Positions 1-7,599 of a stretch of 17,365 nucleotides of DNA are shown here, piece by piece. The notes beneath the pieces were generated by a model. It was not told the DNA's origin. It worked only from the letters and a program-made list of their open reading frames with translations, and searched no databases. How positions within the stretch are numbered: position 1 is the stretch's first letter; the number at the start of each line of letters is the position of its first letter. The stretch comes from Flavobacteriales bacterium. Lineage in GTDB: Bacteria > Bacteroidota > Bacteroidia > Flavobacteriales_D > Parvicellaceae. The stretch spans positions 1 to 17,365 of the forward strand of contig WFNC01000079.1 in the NCBI GenBank assembly GCA_015488785.1. Direction: 5' to 3'. Position numbers and translations under genes: made by a program.

Positions 1-1482
1 AAATATTATATTATACTTTTATTGGTTCTTTTTGGAAGTAATATTACGTTAGCTCAATGCTCGTGGAATTCTAATCTTAATGGAAATGGAGGGGGAATTT
101 TCAACAATGGAGATATGGTTTACTCTGATACCCTTAGTATTTGTTCTGGAGAAAATATAGCGCTAGACATAGATCATTTATCTGGATTCAATACCATTGA
201 CTGGAAAATAAATGGATTTGAACAAGGTCCTACACAAATAAGTGAAACCTATACAAACGCAACGAACACTTCTTTAAATTATCAATTTATTGTACTTTCT
301 GAATTTAACGCAGACTGTTGGACTGATACATTAGTTGTTTCAGTTAATTCTAAGCCTTCAATATCTCGTTTACATAAAAATTTGGTTTGTCATTCAATAA
401 GTCAAAGTACTGGGGATGGAGCTATTTACATTGAAAGTAATCACCCGATTCAATCAACTAGCTATATAGGAGGTTTGAATACTAGTTTTTCCCCTACCTA
501 CAATGACAGTACACTTTATGATACAATTCAACTTTTATCAGCTAACCCGTACAGCGTTTTTATAACAGACACAAACAATTGTAACAGTGATACAGTTGAC
601 GTTATAATTACTCAACCAGATCCTCTTCAAGTTCATTTTTCTTCAACTATCAACGACAAATGCAAGCAAGGAACTGGAAGCGTTACACTTCATGGAACTG
701 GAGGGACAATGCCTTATACTTATAGCCTGCTCTCTCAAAGCACAACCATAGTAACTACGCAAGACTCAATCATTCATGAATTAGTAGGTGGAGCAAATGG
801 AACCACATACACCTGTGATATAACAGATGTAAATGGATGTCCAAATCAACCAACGAGTTCAGGGGCTTTTACTATATATCAATCTGATCAAGATAAACCT
901 GGCTCCCCTCATTTTCAAGATACAATTAATTACTGTCCAAACGACGTAGTTGTTTTGCATGAAGATGAAGACGATTACACTTACTTCTACTATTTCGACA
1001 ACTTTAGCGACTCTACTTATACATCAGGAAACTCTATTAATCTTACATCAAGTCAGTTGGATATTTATGATTCTGTTTATGCCTTTAGAATTGGAGGCTT
1101 AGGGCAACCTAATGAAGGCTGTAAAAGTGATGCTCCAAAAGTTATTTTAATTGAGCAAAAAGACTGTGACACAATAGACAATACTCCTAACATTACAACC
1201 AATTCATTTTCTCCAAACGATCCATTGCATCCAGAAAATAATACCTTTATTATTGATTTGAGCCATATTTCTGACCCTACTATCAATGATGTAAAAGTAA
1301 CCATCATGAACCGTTGGGGAGATGTTGTTTACTATACAGAAAACTACGACAATAAAATTAATGTTTGGCAAGGAGACAATCAAAAAGGAGAAACTCTAGC
1401 TGAAGGTACTTATTTTTATACCATAGAAATTCCTAGCATAGGATACAATACCAGTAATTGGGTTTACTTAGATTTAAAATAA
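1..1482 (+). CDS. Secreted protein with SprB-like repeats and a type B T9SS sorting domain (5' end missing)
   Basis: The reading frame is open from the first base, and the first codons read KYYIILLLVLFGSNITLAQC. This is a nearly complete signal peptide, so the true start lies just outside the window; the TTG at 22 is not the start. The mature part is rich in Ser, Thr, Asn and Asp with scattered Cys. It has SprB-repeat-like segments, for example KCKQGTGSVTLHGTGGTMPY near 660-720, closing with DVNGC near 827-840. The last 95 or so residues (from about 1200: NSFSPND, then IMNRWGDVVYY, GTYFYTIEI and a final WVYLDLK) match the gliding-motility-associated C-terminal domain that directs type IX secretion and surface attachment. 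The protein is therefore probably exported across the outer membrane; its ligand is unknown. It lies 7 bases before a PorP/SprF gene, the usual partner arrangement. The normal PNGDGxND motif is altered to PNDPLHPENN. Confidence 0.85.
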   Translation, partial: KYYIILLLVLFGSNITLAQCSWNSNLNGNGGGIFNNGDMVYSDTLSICSGENIALDIDHLSGFNTIDWKINGFEQGPTQISETYTNATNTSLNYQFIVLSEFNADCWTDTLVVSVNSKPSISRLHKNLVCHSISQSTGDGAIYIESNHPIQSTSYIGGLNTSFSPTYNDSTLYDTIQLLSANPYSVFITDTNNCNSDTVDVIITQPDPLQVHFSSTINDKCKQGTGSVTLHGTGGTMPYTYSLLSQSTTIVTTQDSIIHELVGGANGTTYTCDITDVNGCPNQPTSSGAFTIYQSDQDKPGSPHFQDTINYCPNDVVVLHEDEDDYTYFYYFDNFSDSTYTSGNSINLTSSQLDIYDSVYAFRIGGLGQPNEGCKSDAPKVILIEQKDCDTIDNTPNITTNSFSPNDPLHPENNTFIIDLSHISDPTINDVKVTIMNRWGDVVYYTENYDNKINVWQGDNQKGETLAEGTYFYTIEIPSIGYNTSNWVYLDLK

Positions 1483-1489
1483 ATAAAAG

Positions 1490-2419
1490 ATGAATAAATT
1501 TAAAATATTAACTATCCTCTTTTTCATAGGACTTTTTTCCTTAGAGAGTTTAGCACAACAAGACGCTTTGTTTAGTCAATACATGTTCAATCCATTGGCT
1601 ATAAACCCCGCTTATGCAGGTTCGAGAAATTCCTTTAGCGGAATTTTACTCCACCGAAACCAATGGGCAGGAATGGGAGGAGCTCCCAAAACAGTCAGTT
1701 TAGCTGTCCACAGTCCTATAAAAGGAAAAAACTTTGGTTTAGGATTAAATTTGCTAGCAGAAACAATTGGACCTACACAAAACTCAACTTTACTTGGAAC
1801 TTATGCATATCACCTTAACTTAGGTAAAGGTAAAATATCTTTTGGGTTGAGAGGAGGCCTCTACTCTACCGTACTAAAAAATGATTTACTTAGTTATACT
1901 GATGATTCAGGAAAGGAAACTGGAAATTTTAAAAGTACTCGCCCCAATTTTGATTTTGGAACATATTATCACACCGATAAATTTTATGCTGGCTTTAGTG
2001 CCAATCATTTAGGAAAACCAAAGTTTGAAAAAGGAAATTCTAAACTTGTTTTGAGTACACATTATATGGCTTTTATAGGAAATGCTTTTGTTCTAAACAA
2101 AAATTTTGTTCTAAAACCATCAGGAATGATTCGATATACAAATGGTGCTCCGTTGAATTACGATCTAAATGCAAGCGTTTTATTAAAAAAAGTACTTTGG
2201 TTAGGAGCATCTTACCGATCATCACTTAATAAAGCAAATAAAAGAGCTAGTCTTGTTTTTATTACTGAATTCAATATCACACAATCTTTTAGAATTGGTT
2301 ATAGTTATGACTTCAGTTTAGGAGCAATGAAAGCATATAACAGTGGCTCTCACGAAATTTTCTTAGGAGCAGATTTGTACAGCAAAAGAAAAAAATCAAT
2401 CTCACCAAGATATTTATAA
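1490..2419 (+). CDS. PorP/SprF family type IX secretion outer-membrane protein
   Basis: This is a 309-residue protein with a signal peptide ending near SLAQQ (residues 1-24). The mature start DALFSQYMFNPLAINPAYAG is the hallmark of the PorP/SprF family (Q.P.FSQYM.N....NPA.AG). The rest alternates short glycine/aromatic strands, as expected for an outer-membrane beta-barrel of about 12-14 strands. Family members sit in the outer membrane and help a neighbouring large T9SS substrate reach or stay on the surface; F. johnsoniae SprF does this for SprB. Here the gene directly follows a protein with a type B sorting domain and precedes a PD40-OmpA gene, the usual trio. The start at 1490 gives a full signal peptide. 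I cannot assign it to one named orthologue. Confidence 0.92.
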   Translation: MNKFKILTILFFIGLFSLESLAQQDALFSQYMFNPLAINPAYAGSRNSFSGILLHRNQWAGMGGAPKTVSLAVHSPIKGKNFGLGLNLLAETIGPTQNSTLLGTYAYHLNLGKGKISFGLRGGLYSTVLKNDLLSYTDDSGKETGNFKSTRPNFDFGTYYHTDKFYAGFSANHLGKPKFEKGNSKLVLSTHYMAFIGNAFVLNKNFVLKPSGMIRYTNGAPLNYDLNASVLLKKVLWLGASYRSSLNKANKRASLVFITEFNITQSFRIGYSYDFSLGAMKAYNSGSHEIFLGADLYSKRKKSISPRYL

Positions 2420-2437
2420 GACTACAAAGCGATTAAA

Positions 2438-4750
2438 ATGAAAAATATACAACTCATAATTTTACTTCTGACACTGTTTTTTAGCAATCTAATTACAGCA
2501 CAAGATAAAGTAATCATCAAACAAACCGACTTTGAAATATTTTCAATTTATGGTATTAATACAGCATATAACGAATTTAGCCCCGTTTTATATAAAGACA
2601 ATTTCGTATTTGTTTCGGATCGAGAATATGATTTAAAAACACTAGGAGAAGGGAATTGGAAAAAGACACTTCACGTAAATGTTTTTAATGCAAAATTTGA
2701 AGATATTTTTAATGACTCTATTGTTTTAGAAAAAATAAACTTATTTGATAATAACCTGGTAAAAGATGATCACGTAGGTCCAATTACCTTTAATAAAGCA
2801 GGTGATGAAGCTATCGTTACCATTGTAACACATAAAGAGAGTAAAATATTTGGAAAAGCGATTGCTACACCTCAACTATATCGAGTAAAAAAAGAAAACA
2901 AAAGTTGGAAAAACTTAGAATTGCTACCATTCAATACGGCTAAACAATCCTTTGCTCAGCCCACTTGGTCTCCTGATGGGAATCGATTATATTTTGCTTT
3001 AAATAAAAATCCTGGATCAAACGAAAGTGACCTCTATTTTGTTGATCGAAAAGAAGGGAATTGGAGTAATCCAACAAAGGTGAAAAATATAAACTCAAAG
3101 GGAAATGATATGTTTCCTTATTTAATCGACAATAAGATTTACTTTGCATCAGACAGAGATGGAGGTTTTGGAGGTTTAGATTTATATGTCTCAGAATTCA
3201 AAAACAACGAATGGAGTGAACCAAAAAATTTAGGTAAAACAATTAATACCGAAGCAGATGAATTTGCAATGGTGTTTAATGTGAATAAAACAAGTGGTTA
3301 TTTTTGTTCGAACAGAAGCTACGGAAAAGGGAAAGACGATATTTTTGCATTCGAACTTATTGAAAAAACAATTGTAAAAGACCTCGCATTAAACGGTAAA
3401 TTAACATTTAGACATTTAAAAAATAAATCGACGGAAGGATTGACGATTGGAATGTACAATGAAGAAGGAATCTTAATTGACAAAGCTAAAGTCAATGCCG
3501 ATGGAAGTTTTACATTCAGAAAAATTCCTCAGAATCAAAAATATTCTTTAAAAATGATTGATCAAGGAGACGAAATGATATTAACGTTACTAGATGCTAA
3601 AGAAGATTTAATCTTAATATCGGATAAAAAAGGTAACTTTATTTACCGAAAACTATCATCAAGTAATATTGGATCATTAGCTCTAATTGACCAAGAAGAC
3701 ATCAACCTTCTAAATAAAAACGGAGACTTGTCAGGGCAGTTTATTTTCAAAAAATTGAGCAATAAGGATTCTGAAGGAATGAATATTTACCTTGTAGATG
3801 AAGAAGGTAATATCATCATGCGAACTAAAACAGATAAGTACGGAAACTTTATATTTAAAAAGGTATCATCGGAAAGTAACTACACGCTAAAAACAGATAG
3901 TGAAGAAGATTTTGATCTTTTAATATTCAATAAAAAAGACCAATTATTAGCAAGACTAACGAAAGATGCTGAAGGTAATTTTATTTTTAGAAAATTAAAA
4001 AATAAAGGAACTGGTATAAATGCATTACAAACGGAAGAGGATGAATTAATTTTCTTAGAAAAAAGAGCCACTTTGATGGGGCAATTTGTTTACAAAAAAA
4101 TTAAAAAGAATGTAGGTGTTTTAGATGTCCAAGTACACGACAATGATAAATTATTAAAGACAGTTAAATCTACAAAGGAAGGAGATTTTATGGCGGTAGG
4201 CTTAGGTATTAATGACCAATATAAATTTAAAATCACAGACGAATCTACGCTAAAAGAAGAACCTATTTTGAACATCACAAATCGTTTTCATCAAACGGTT
4301 GCAGTACTAAACAGAGATAATGTCGGCTTCTATGTATTTAATAAATCTGAAGATTTTAACTTAGGAGATTCGGTTGTAAACATTGAAGTTATTCAAATAG
4401 AACAAACAGATATTCAAAATACCGAAGTTATCTTTTATGATAATAATGAATTTAAACTAAGTAAAGAAAATAAAGCTTTATTAGATAAAAAAATAAAAGA
4501 GCTTAAAGCTCACGAAGAACTTTTAATTAGAATAGAATCTTACGCATCCTCTAAAGGTACAGTAGAATACAACAATTTACTAACCATGAAAAGAAAAGCT
4601 AAAGTATTACAATACTTCACTGCAAATGGAATTCATCAATCAAGGATAAAAGCTTTTTCTTACGGAGAAGAAAGAACTCAAGAAGAGCAAAATGAAGAAC
4701 AACAACGCTTAAGCAGAAAAACAGAATTGACTACATTTAAACTTAAATAA
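2438..4750 (+). CDS. PD40 beta-propeller / repeat / OmpA-like protein of a T9SS cluster
   Basis: This is a 770-residue protein. Residues 1-22 are a signal peptide ending TAQ. Residues about 165-310 hold PD40 (WD40-like) blades: WSPDGNRLYFA, DNKIYFASDRDGGFGGLDLY and SGYFCSNRSYGKGKDDIF. Residues 320-555 contain seven copies of G-x-[FL]-x-[FY]-[RK]-[KH]-[LIV] (starting at 320, 356, 399, 433, 469, 513 and 548). These lie in tandem beta-rich segments that resemble carboxypeptidase-regulatory-like domains. Residues about 655-770 are an OmpA-like domain (YNNLLTMKRKAKVLQYF, then SRKTEL), which in this family holds outer-membrane machinery to peptidoglycan. The position that normally carries the diaminopimelate-binding Asp (TDxxG) reads YASSKG, so binding may be weakened or changed. 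The gene follows PorP/SprF by 18 bases, and its stop overlaps the next start (TAATG). Confidence 0.88.
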   Translation: MKNIQLIILLLTLFFSNLITAQDKVIIKQTDFEIFSIYGINTAYNEFSPVLYKDNFVFVSDREYDLKTLGEGNWKKTLHVNVFNAKFEDIFNDSIVLEKINLFDNNLVKDDHVGPITFNKAGDEAIVTIVTHKESKIFGKAIATPQLYRVKKENKSWKNLELLPFNTAKQSFAQPTWSPDGNRLYFALNKNPGSNESDLYFVDRKEGNWSNPTKVKNINSKGNDMFPYLIDNKIYFASDRDGGFGGLDLYVSEFKNNEWSEPKNLGKTINTEADEFAMVFNVNKTSGYFCSNRSYGKGKDDIFAFELIEKTIVKDLALNGKLTFRHLKNKSTEGLTIGMYNEEGILIDKAKVNADGSFTFRKIPQNQKYSLKMIDQGDEMILTLLDAKEDLILISDKKGNFIYRKLSSSNIGSLALIDQEDINLLNKNGDLSGQFIFKKLSNKDSEGMNIYLVDEEGNIIMRTKTDKYGNFIFKKVSSESNYTLKTDSEEDFDLLIFNKKDQLLARLTKDAEGNFIFRKLKNKGTGINALQTEEDELIFLEKRATLMGQFVYKKIKKNVGVLDVQVHDNDKLLKTVKSTKEGDFMAVGLGINDQYKFKITDESTLKEEPILNITNRFHQTVAVLNRDNVGFYVFNKSEDFNLGDSVVNIEVIQIEQTDIQNTEVIFYDNNEFKLSKENKALLDKKIKELKAHEELLIRIESYASSKGTVEYNNLLTMKRKAKVLQYFTANGIHQSRIKAFSYGEERTQEEQNEEQQRLSRKTELTTFKLK

Positions 4751-5610
4751 TGTCTAAATACCTCAAACCTAGAAAAAAATATAATCCACCTAATGAAAAA
4801 GTTGGTGAAATTATACAAAAAATAGTAAAATGGTATTTTAAACCCGAGTACATTGGTTTAGATAATTTAGCTGAAGACAAACCTGCTTTATATGTTTCCA
4901 ACCATACCTTATTGGGACTTACAGATGGTCCATTGTATATGGGGAAATTACTTTATGAAAAAGAAATATACCTACGTCCTTTAGTTGATAAAATGCAACG
5001 TCATATTCCTATTTGGAGAAAATTAATCAATGATTTCGGGGGTGTAGTTGCCAGTAAGAAGAATTGCAAAAAATTAATGGAGCAAGGGCAACATATTTTA
5101 GTTTTCCCAGGAGGCACAAACGAAGCGTTTAAGAACGAAGGAGAAGAATACCAATTAATTTGGAAAGAACGCTTTGGGTTTGTAAAATTAGCGATCGAAA
5201 GTGGTTATCCAATTATCCCCATTTCGGGACTTGGAGGTGATGACTTATACGACATTATTTTAGATAAAGATCATATTATGGCTTCTTTCATTGGGAAATG
5301 GTTAAAAAATACTGGTATTGCCGATAAATATTTTAGAGGAGGCGAAAGTATCCCTCCATTAGTTTCTGGTTTGGGAGGAACTTTCTTACCAAAACCTAAA
5401 AAAATATATTATCACTTTGGAAATCCTATACCAACTGAGCAATACAACGGAGATACATCTAAAGAAACTTTAGAAACAATAAGAATGCAAGTTGAACTTG
5501 ACATCTATAAAGGTATGCTCGAAATGATTGAACTAAAAAAGAAAGAAGGATTTAAAAATCAAAGTCGATTTTGGAAAATTGTAAAACATTACGAAAAAAA
5601 AATAAAGTGA
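4750..5610 (+). CDS. Lysophospholipid/diacylglycerol acyltransferase-like (PlsC superfamily) enzyme
   Basis: This is a 286-residue membrane-associated acyltransferase. The catalytic block I is NHTLLGLTDG (His52, Asp59; an H-x6-D variant of HX4D). Block III is FPGGTNEAF (residues 119-127). This is closer to the GGxxE form of the DGAT2/TMEM68-like branch than to the classical FPEGT of PlsC. A later PIIPISGLGGDDLYD segment fits the last conserved block. Such enzymes move an acyl group from acyl-CoA or acyl-ACP to a glycerolipid or similar alcohol; the substrate cannot be read from the sequence. The ATG overlaps the previous stop by one base (TAATG), and the stop overlaps the next GTG start, so it is translationally coupled on both sides. 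Confidence 0.8.
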   Translation: MSKYLKPRKKYNPPNEKVGEIIQKIVKWYFKPEYIGLDNLAEDKPALYVSNHTLLGLTDGPLYMGKLLYEKEIYLRPLVDKMQRHIPIWRKLINDFGGVVASKKNCKKLMEQGQHILVFPGGTNEAFKNEGEEYQLIWKERFGFVKLAIESGYPIIPISGLGGDDLYDIILDKDHIMASFIGKWLKNTGIADKYFRGGESIPPLVSGLGGTFLPKPKKIYYHFGNPIPTEQYNGDTSKETLETIRMQVELDIYKGMLEMIELKKKEGFKNQSRFWKIVKHYEKKIK

Positions 5611-6188
5611 AAAAGCACCGCCATTTTGTAGTTCATAAACCCTACGGATTTTTATCTCAATTTATCTACGAAGGAAAACGAAAAAAGAACAAAGGCTTAT
5701 TAGGAGAATTATTTGATTTTCCAGAAGGAACAATGGCAATAGGAAGATTGGACGAAGACTCAGAAGGGTTGATTTTCTTAACTACCGACGGAAAAACTAG
5801 CCATGCAGTTAGAAGTAAAAAAGTAGAAAAAGAATACTACGTTCAATTAGACGGTATCATCACCGACGAAGCATTAGACAAATTAAAAAATGGAATAGAA
5901 ATAGGTGTAAATGGTTCTAAATACATGACACTTCCTTGTAATGCTTTTCGTTTAACCCCTCCTCCTACTTTCCCCGAACGAACCAGAAAAGTAAGAGACG
6001 ACAGGCATGGGCCAACCTGTTGGATTTCAATAACAATCTCAGAAGGAAAAAACAGACAAGTCCGAAAAATGACTGCTGGAGCAGGATTTCCTACACTTAG
6101 ATTATTTCGGATTAGAATAGGAAATACAAAACTAGAAAACTTAAAAGCAGGAGCGGTAATTGAAGTTGATCATTTTAATATACACTAA
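5607..6188 (+). CDS. rluE: 23S rRNA pseudouridine synthase, RluE-like
   Basis: This 193-residue protein belongs to the RluB/E/F/RsuA family, which isomerises uridine to pseudouridine in rRNA; E. coli RluE modifies U2457 of 23S rRNA. It has the N-terminal HKPYGFLSQF, the catalytic motif GRLDEDSEGL with Asp49, LTTDG, VEKEYYVQL and the C-terminal EGKNRQVRKM. There is no S4 domain, as in RluE. I chose the GTG at 5607, which overlaps the preceding stop as GTGA and puts HFVVHKPYG right at the N terminus. The alternative TTG at 5571 lies 40 bases inside the previous gene and only adds a lysine-rich tail. It ends the plus-strand run. Confidence 0.88.
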   Translation: MKKHRHFVVHKPYGFLSQFIYEGKRKKNKGLLGELFDFPEGTMAIGRLDEDSEGLIFLTTDGKTSHAVRSKKVEKEYYVQLDGIITDEALDKLKNGIEIGVNGSKYMTLPCNAFRLTPPPTFPERTRKVRDDRHGPTCWISITISEGKNRQVRKMTAGAGFPTLRLFRIRIGNTKLENLKAGAVIEVDHFNIH

Positions 6189-6328
6189 TCTATTTTCTTA
6201 AAGTACTCAAAATAAACAGGATACAATGAGGCATTAAAATTCTTTCAAAAAAAACTAAAAAAAACATTATTTATTCAAAAAAGTTTCCTTTCTTTGCAAA
6301 CACAAAATTGGAAACAATTTATGTTTTT

Positions 6329-6401
6329 GATTCGTTAGCTCAGCTGGTAGAGCACATCCCTTTTAAGGATGGGGTCCAGGGTTCGAACCCCTGACGAATC
6401 A
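6329..6401 (+). tRNA. tRNA-Lys (anticodon TTT)
   Basis: The 73-base cloverleaf has acceptor stem GATTCGT/ACGAATC, D arm TAGCTCAGCTGGTAGAGC, anticodon stem CATCC/GGATG with loop CTTTTAA (anticodon TTT at 6362-6364), and T stem CAGGG/CCCTG with loop TTCGAAC. The discriminator is A and CCA is not encoded. A weak Bacteroidota -7-like TTTCTTTG lies at 6289-6296. A terminator follows within 10 bases. Confidence 0.97.
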
Positions 6402-6402
6402 C

Positions 6403-6437
6403 AAAAAAAGCTAATCAGAAATGATTAGCTTTTTTTT
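6403..6437. terminator. Terminator after tRNA-Lys, probably bidirectional
   Basis: The stem AGCTAATCA / TGATTAGCT (6409-6417 and 6422-6430) has a GAAA tetraloop. It is preceded by an A-run and followed by a T-run (6431-6437), so it can act on both strands. It would end tRNA-Lys transcription on the plus strand and the glycosyltransferase transcript on the minus strand (that gene's stop is at 6463). Confidence 0.88.
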
Positions 6438-6462
6438 GCTTTAATTTTTATAATCAAAAGTT

Positions 6463-7587
6463 CTACTCTCCAAAAACATTAATAGCTAACGCTCTTTCTT
6501 TATCACTTACCAATTCTTTTTCGGCATACAATCTTACTCTTCTTTGTATATCAATAAATTCTTCATTGCTTAAAGAAGCAAAACGTTCTATACTTGTTCT
6601 GAATTGAGCTATTTCTAAATCTAGGTTGTCGCCAATTTTTAATTCCGTCAGTTTTTTCCAAGGTGTATTGTTACTGACAATTGCAGGACGACCAAAACTC
6701 AAAGCTTCTGCTATGGAATGACCGTAATTTTCGTTTAAACTTGTACTCACTAACACTTGATAAGACAAGAACATTTTAGAAACCTCAATTGGCGGAACTG
6801 CTCCTGTATTATGAACCTTAATATTATTTGGTAGTTTATCTATTATTTGCTTACATTCTTTCCAGTATTCTTTATCTTCAATAGGGCCAACTAAGCTAAT
6901 TGTTAATTTATAATTCGTTGAGACTTCATTCAGTACTTTTAAGAAAAAGTGAATATTTTTTATGGGTACAATTCGTCCAATCATTAAAATAGATAATTCT
7001 CCTTCTTTTTTCTCTAATGGAGTAAATACCGTTGGAATCAACGCTAAATTTTTGGCTATTCGAGCTTCTATTTTAGTTCCAAAAACAGTTTCTATTTCTT
7101 TTAATTCTTGATGAGAAGTAGCGTGCCATCTGACTGCATCATATAGACCTAAAACTTTTGATAATTTAAGAAAAACTTTCTTTTTTGTCGATTTTATAGC
7201 TAGTGACGCTTTGCCAAGCATTCCCCTTGGAGCGACTACAACTTTCGCTTTTTTTCGAAACAAAAAGAGTGGTAATAATGTAAACTTAGTCGAAAATAAA
7301 CTATTCAAATAAATTTGATCAGGATTTAAAATTTGGTATTCTTTTTTAAAACGATTGGCAGATATTTCTTCTTTAGAAAGATACAATACAGATGCTTTCC
7401 CTTGTTTTGTCCATTGATTAAGCTTTACATTTTCTAACACACTTCCATCTCTATCCATCGACGAAGTGATAATGTAAAAATCGTACACATTGGATAGCGT
7501 TTCGACCAAATTATAAACAGAACGAATTGGACCACCAGCCTTGTAAGCAGGAACATACCAATCTATAAAAATTAATATTTTTTTCAT
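6463..7587 (-). CDS. Family 4-type (GT-B) glycosyltransferase
   Basis: This is a 374-residue retaining glycosyltransferase of the GT-B fold. The N-terminal acceptor domain has MKKILIFIDWYVPAYKAGGP with the GGPIRSV loop, and APRGML follows near residue 120. The C-terminal donor domain has GRIVPIKNIHFFLK, then the EX7E motif in ENYGHSIAE (near residue 285-295) and GRPAIVSNN. Such enzymes use nucleotide sugars to build surface polysaccharide or glycoconjugates; the sugar and acceptor are unknown. It lies 12 bases downstream of uvrA on the same strand and is probably cotranscribed with it, although no functional link is evident. The ATG start gives a normal N terminus. Confidence 0.88.
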   Translation of the reverse strand: MKKILIFIDWYVPAYKAGGPIRSVYNLVETLSNVYDFYIITSSMDRDGSVLENVKLNQWTKQGKASVLYLSKEEISANRFKKEYQILNPDQIYLNSLFSTKFTLLPLFLFRKKAKVVVAPRGMLGKASLAIKSTKKKVFLKLSKVLGLYDAVRWHATSHQELKEIETVFGTKIEARIAKNLALIPTVFTPLEKKEGELSILMIGRIVPIKNIHFFLKVLNEVSTNYKLTISLVGPIEDKEYWKECKQIIDKLPNNIKVHNTGAVPPIEVSKMFLSYQVLVSTSLNENYGHSIAEALSFGRPAIVSNNTPWKKLTELKIGDNLDLEIAQFRTSIERFASLSNEEFIDIQRRVRLYAEKELVSDKERALAINVFGE

Positions 7588-7599
7588 ACTAAATATTAC

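Noticed and set aside
5571..5606. Upstream TTG start for the pseudouridine synthase
   Set aside because: It adds 12 lysine-rich residues encoded inside the previous gene; the GTG at 5607 overlaps the stop as GTGA and matches the family N terminus.
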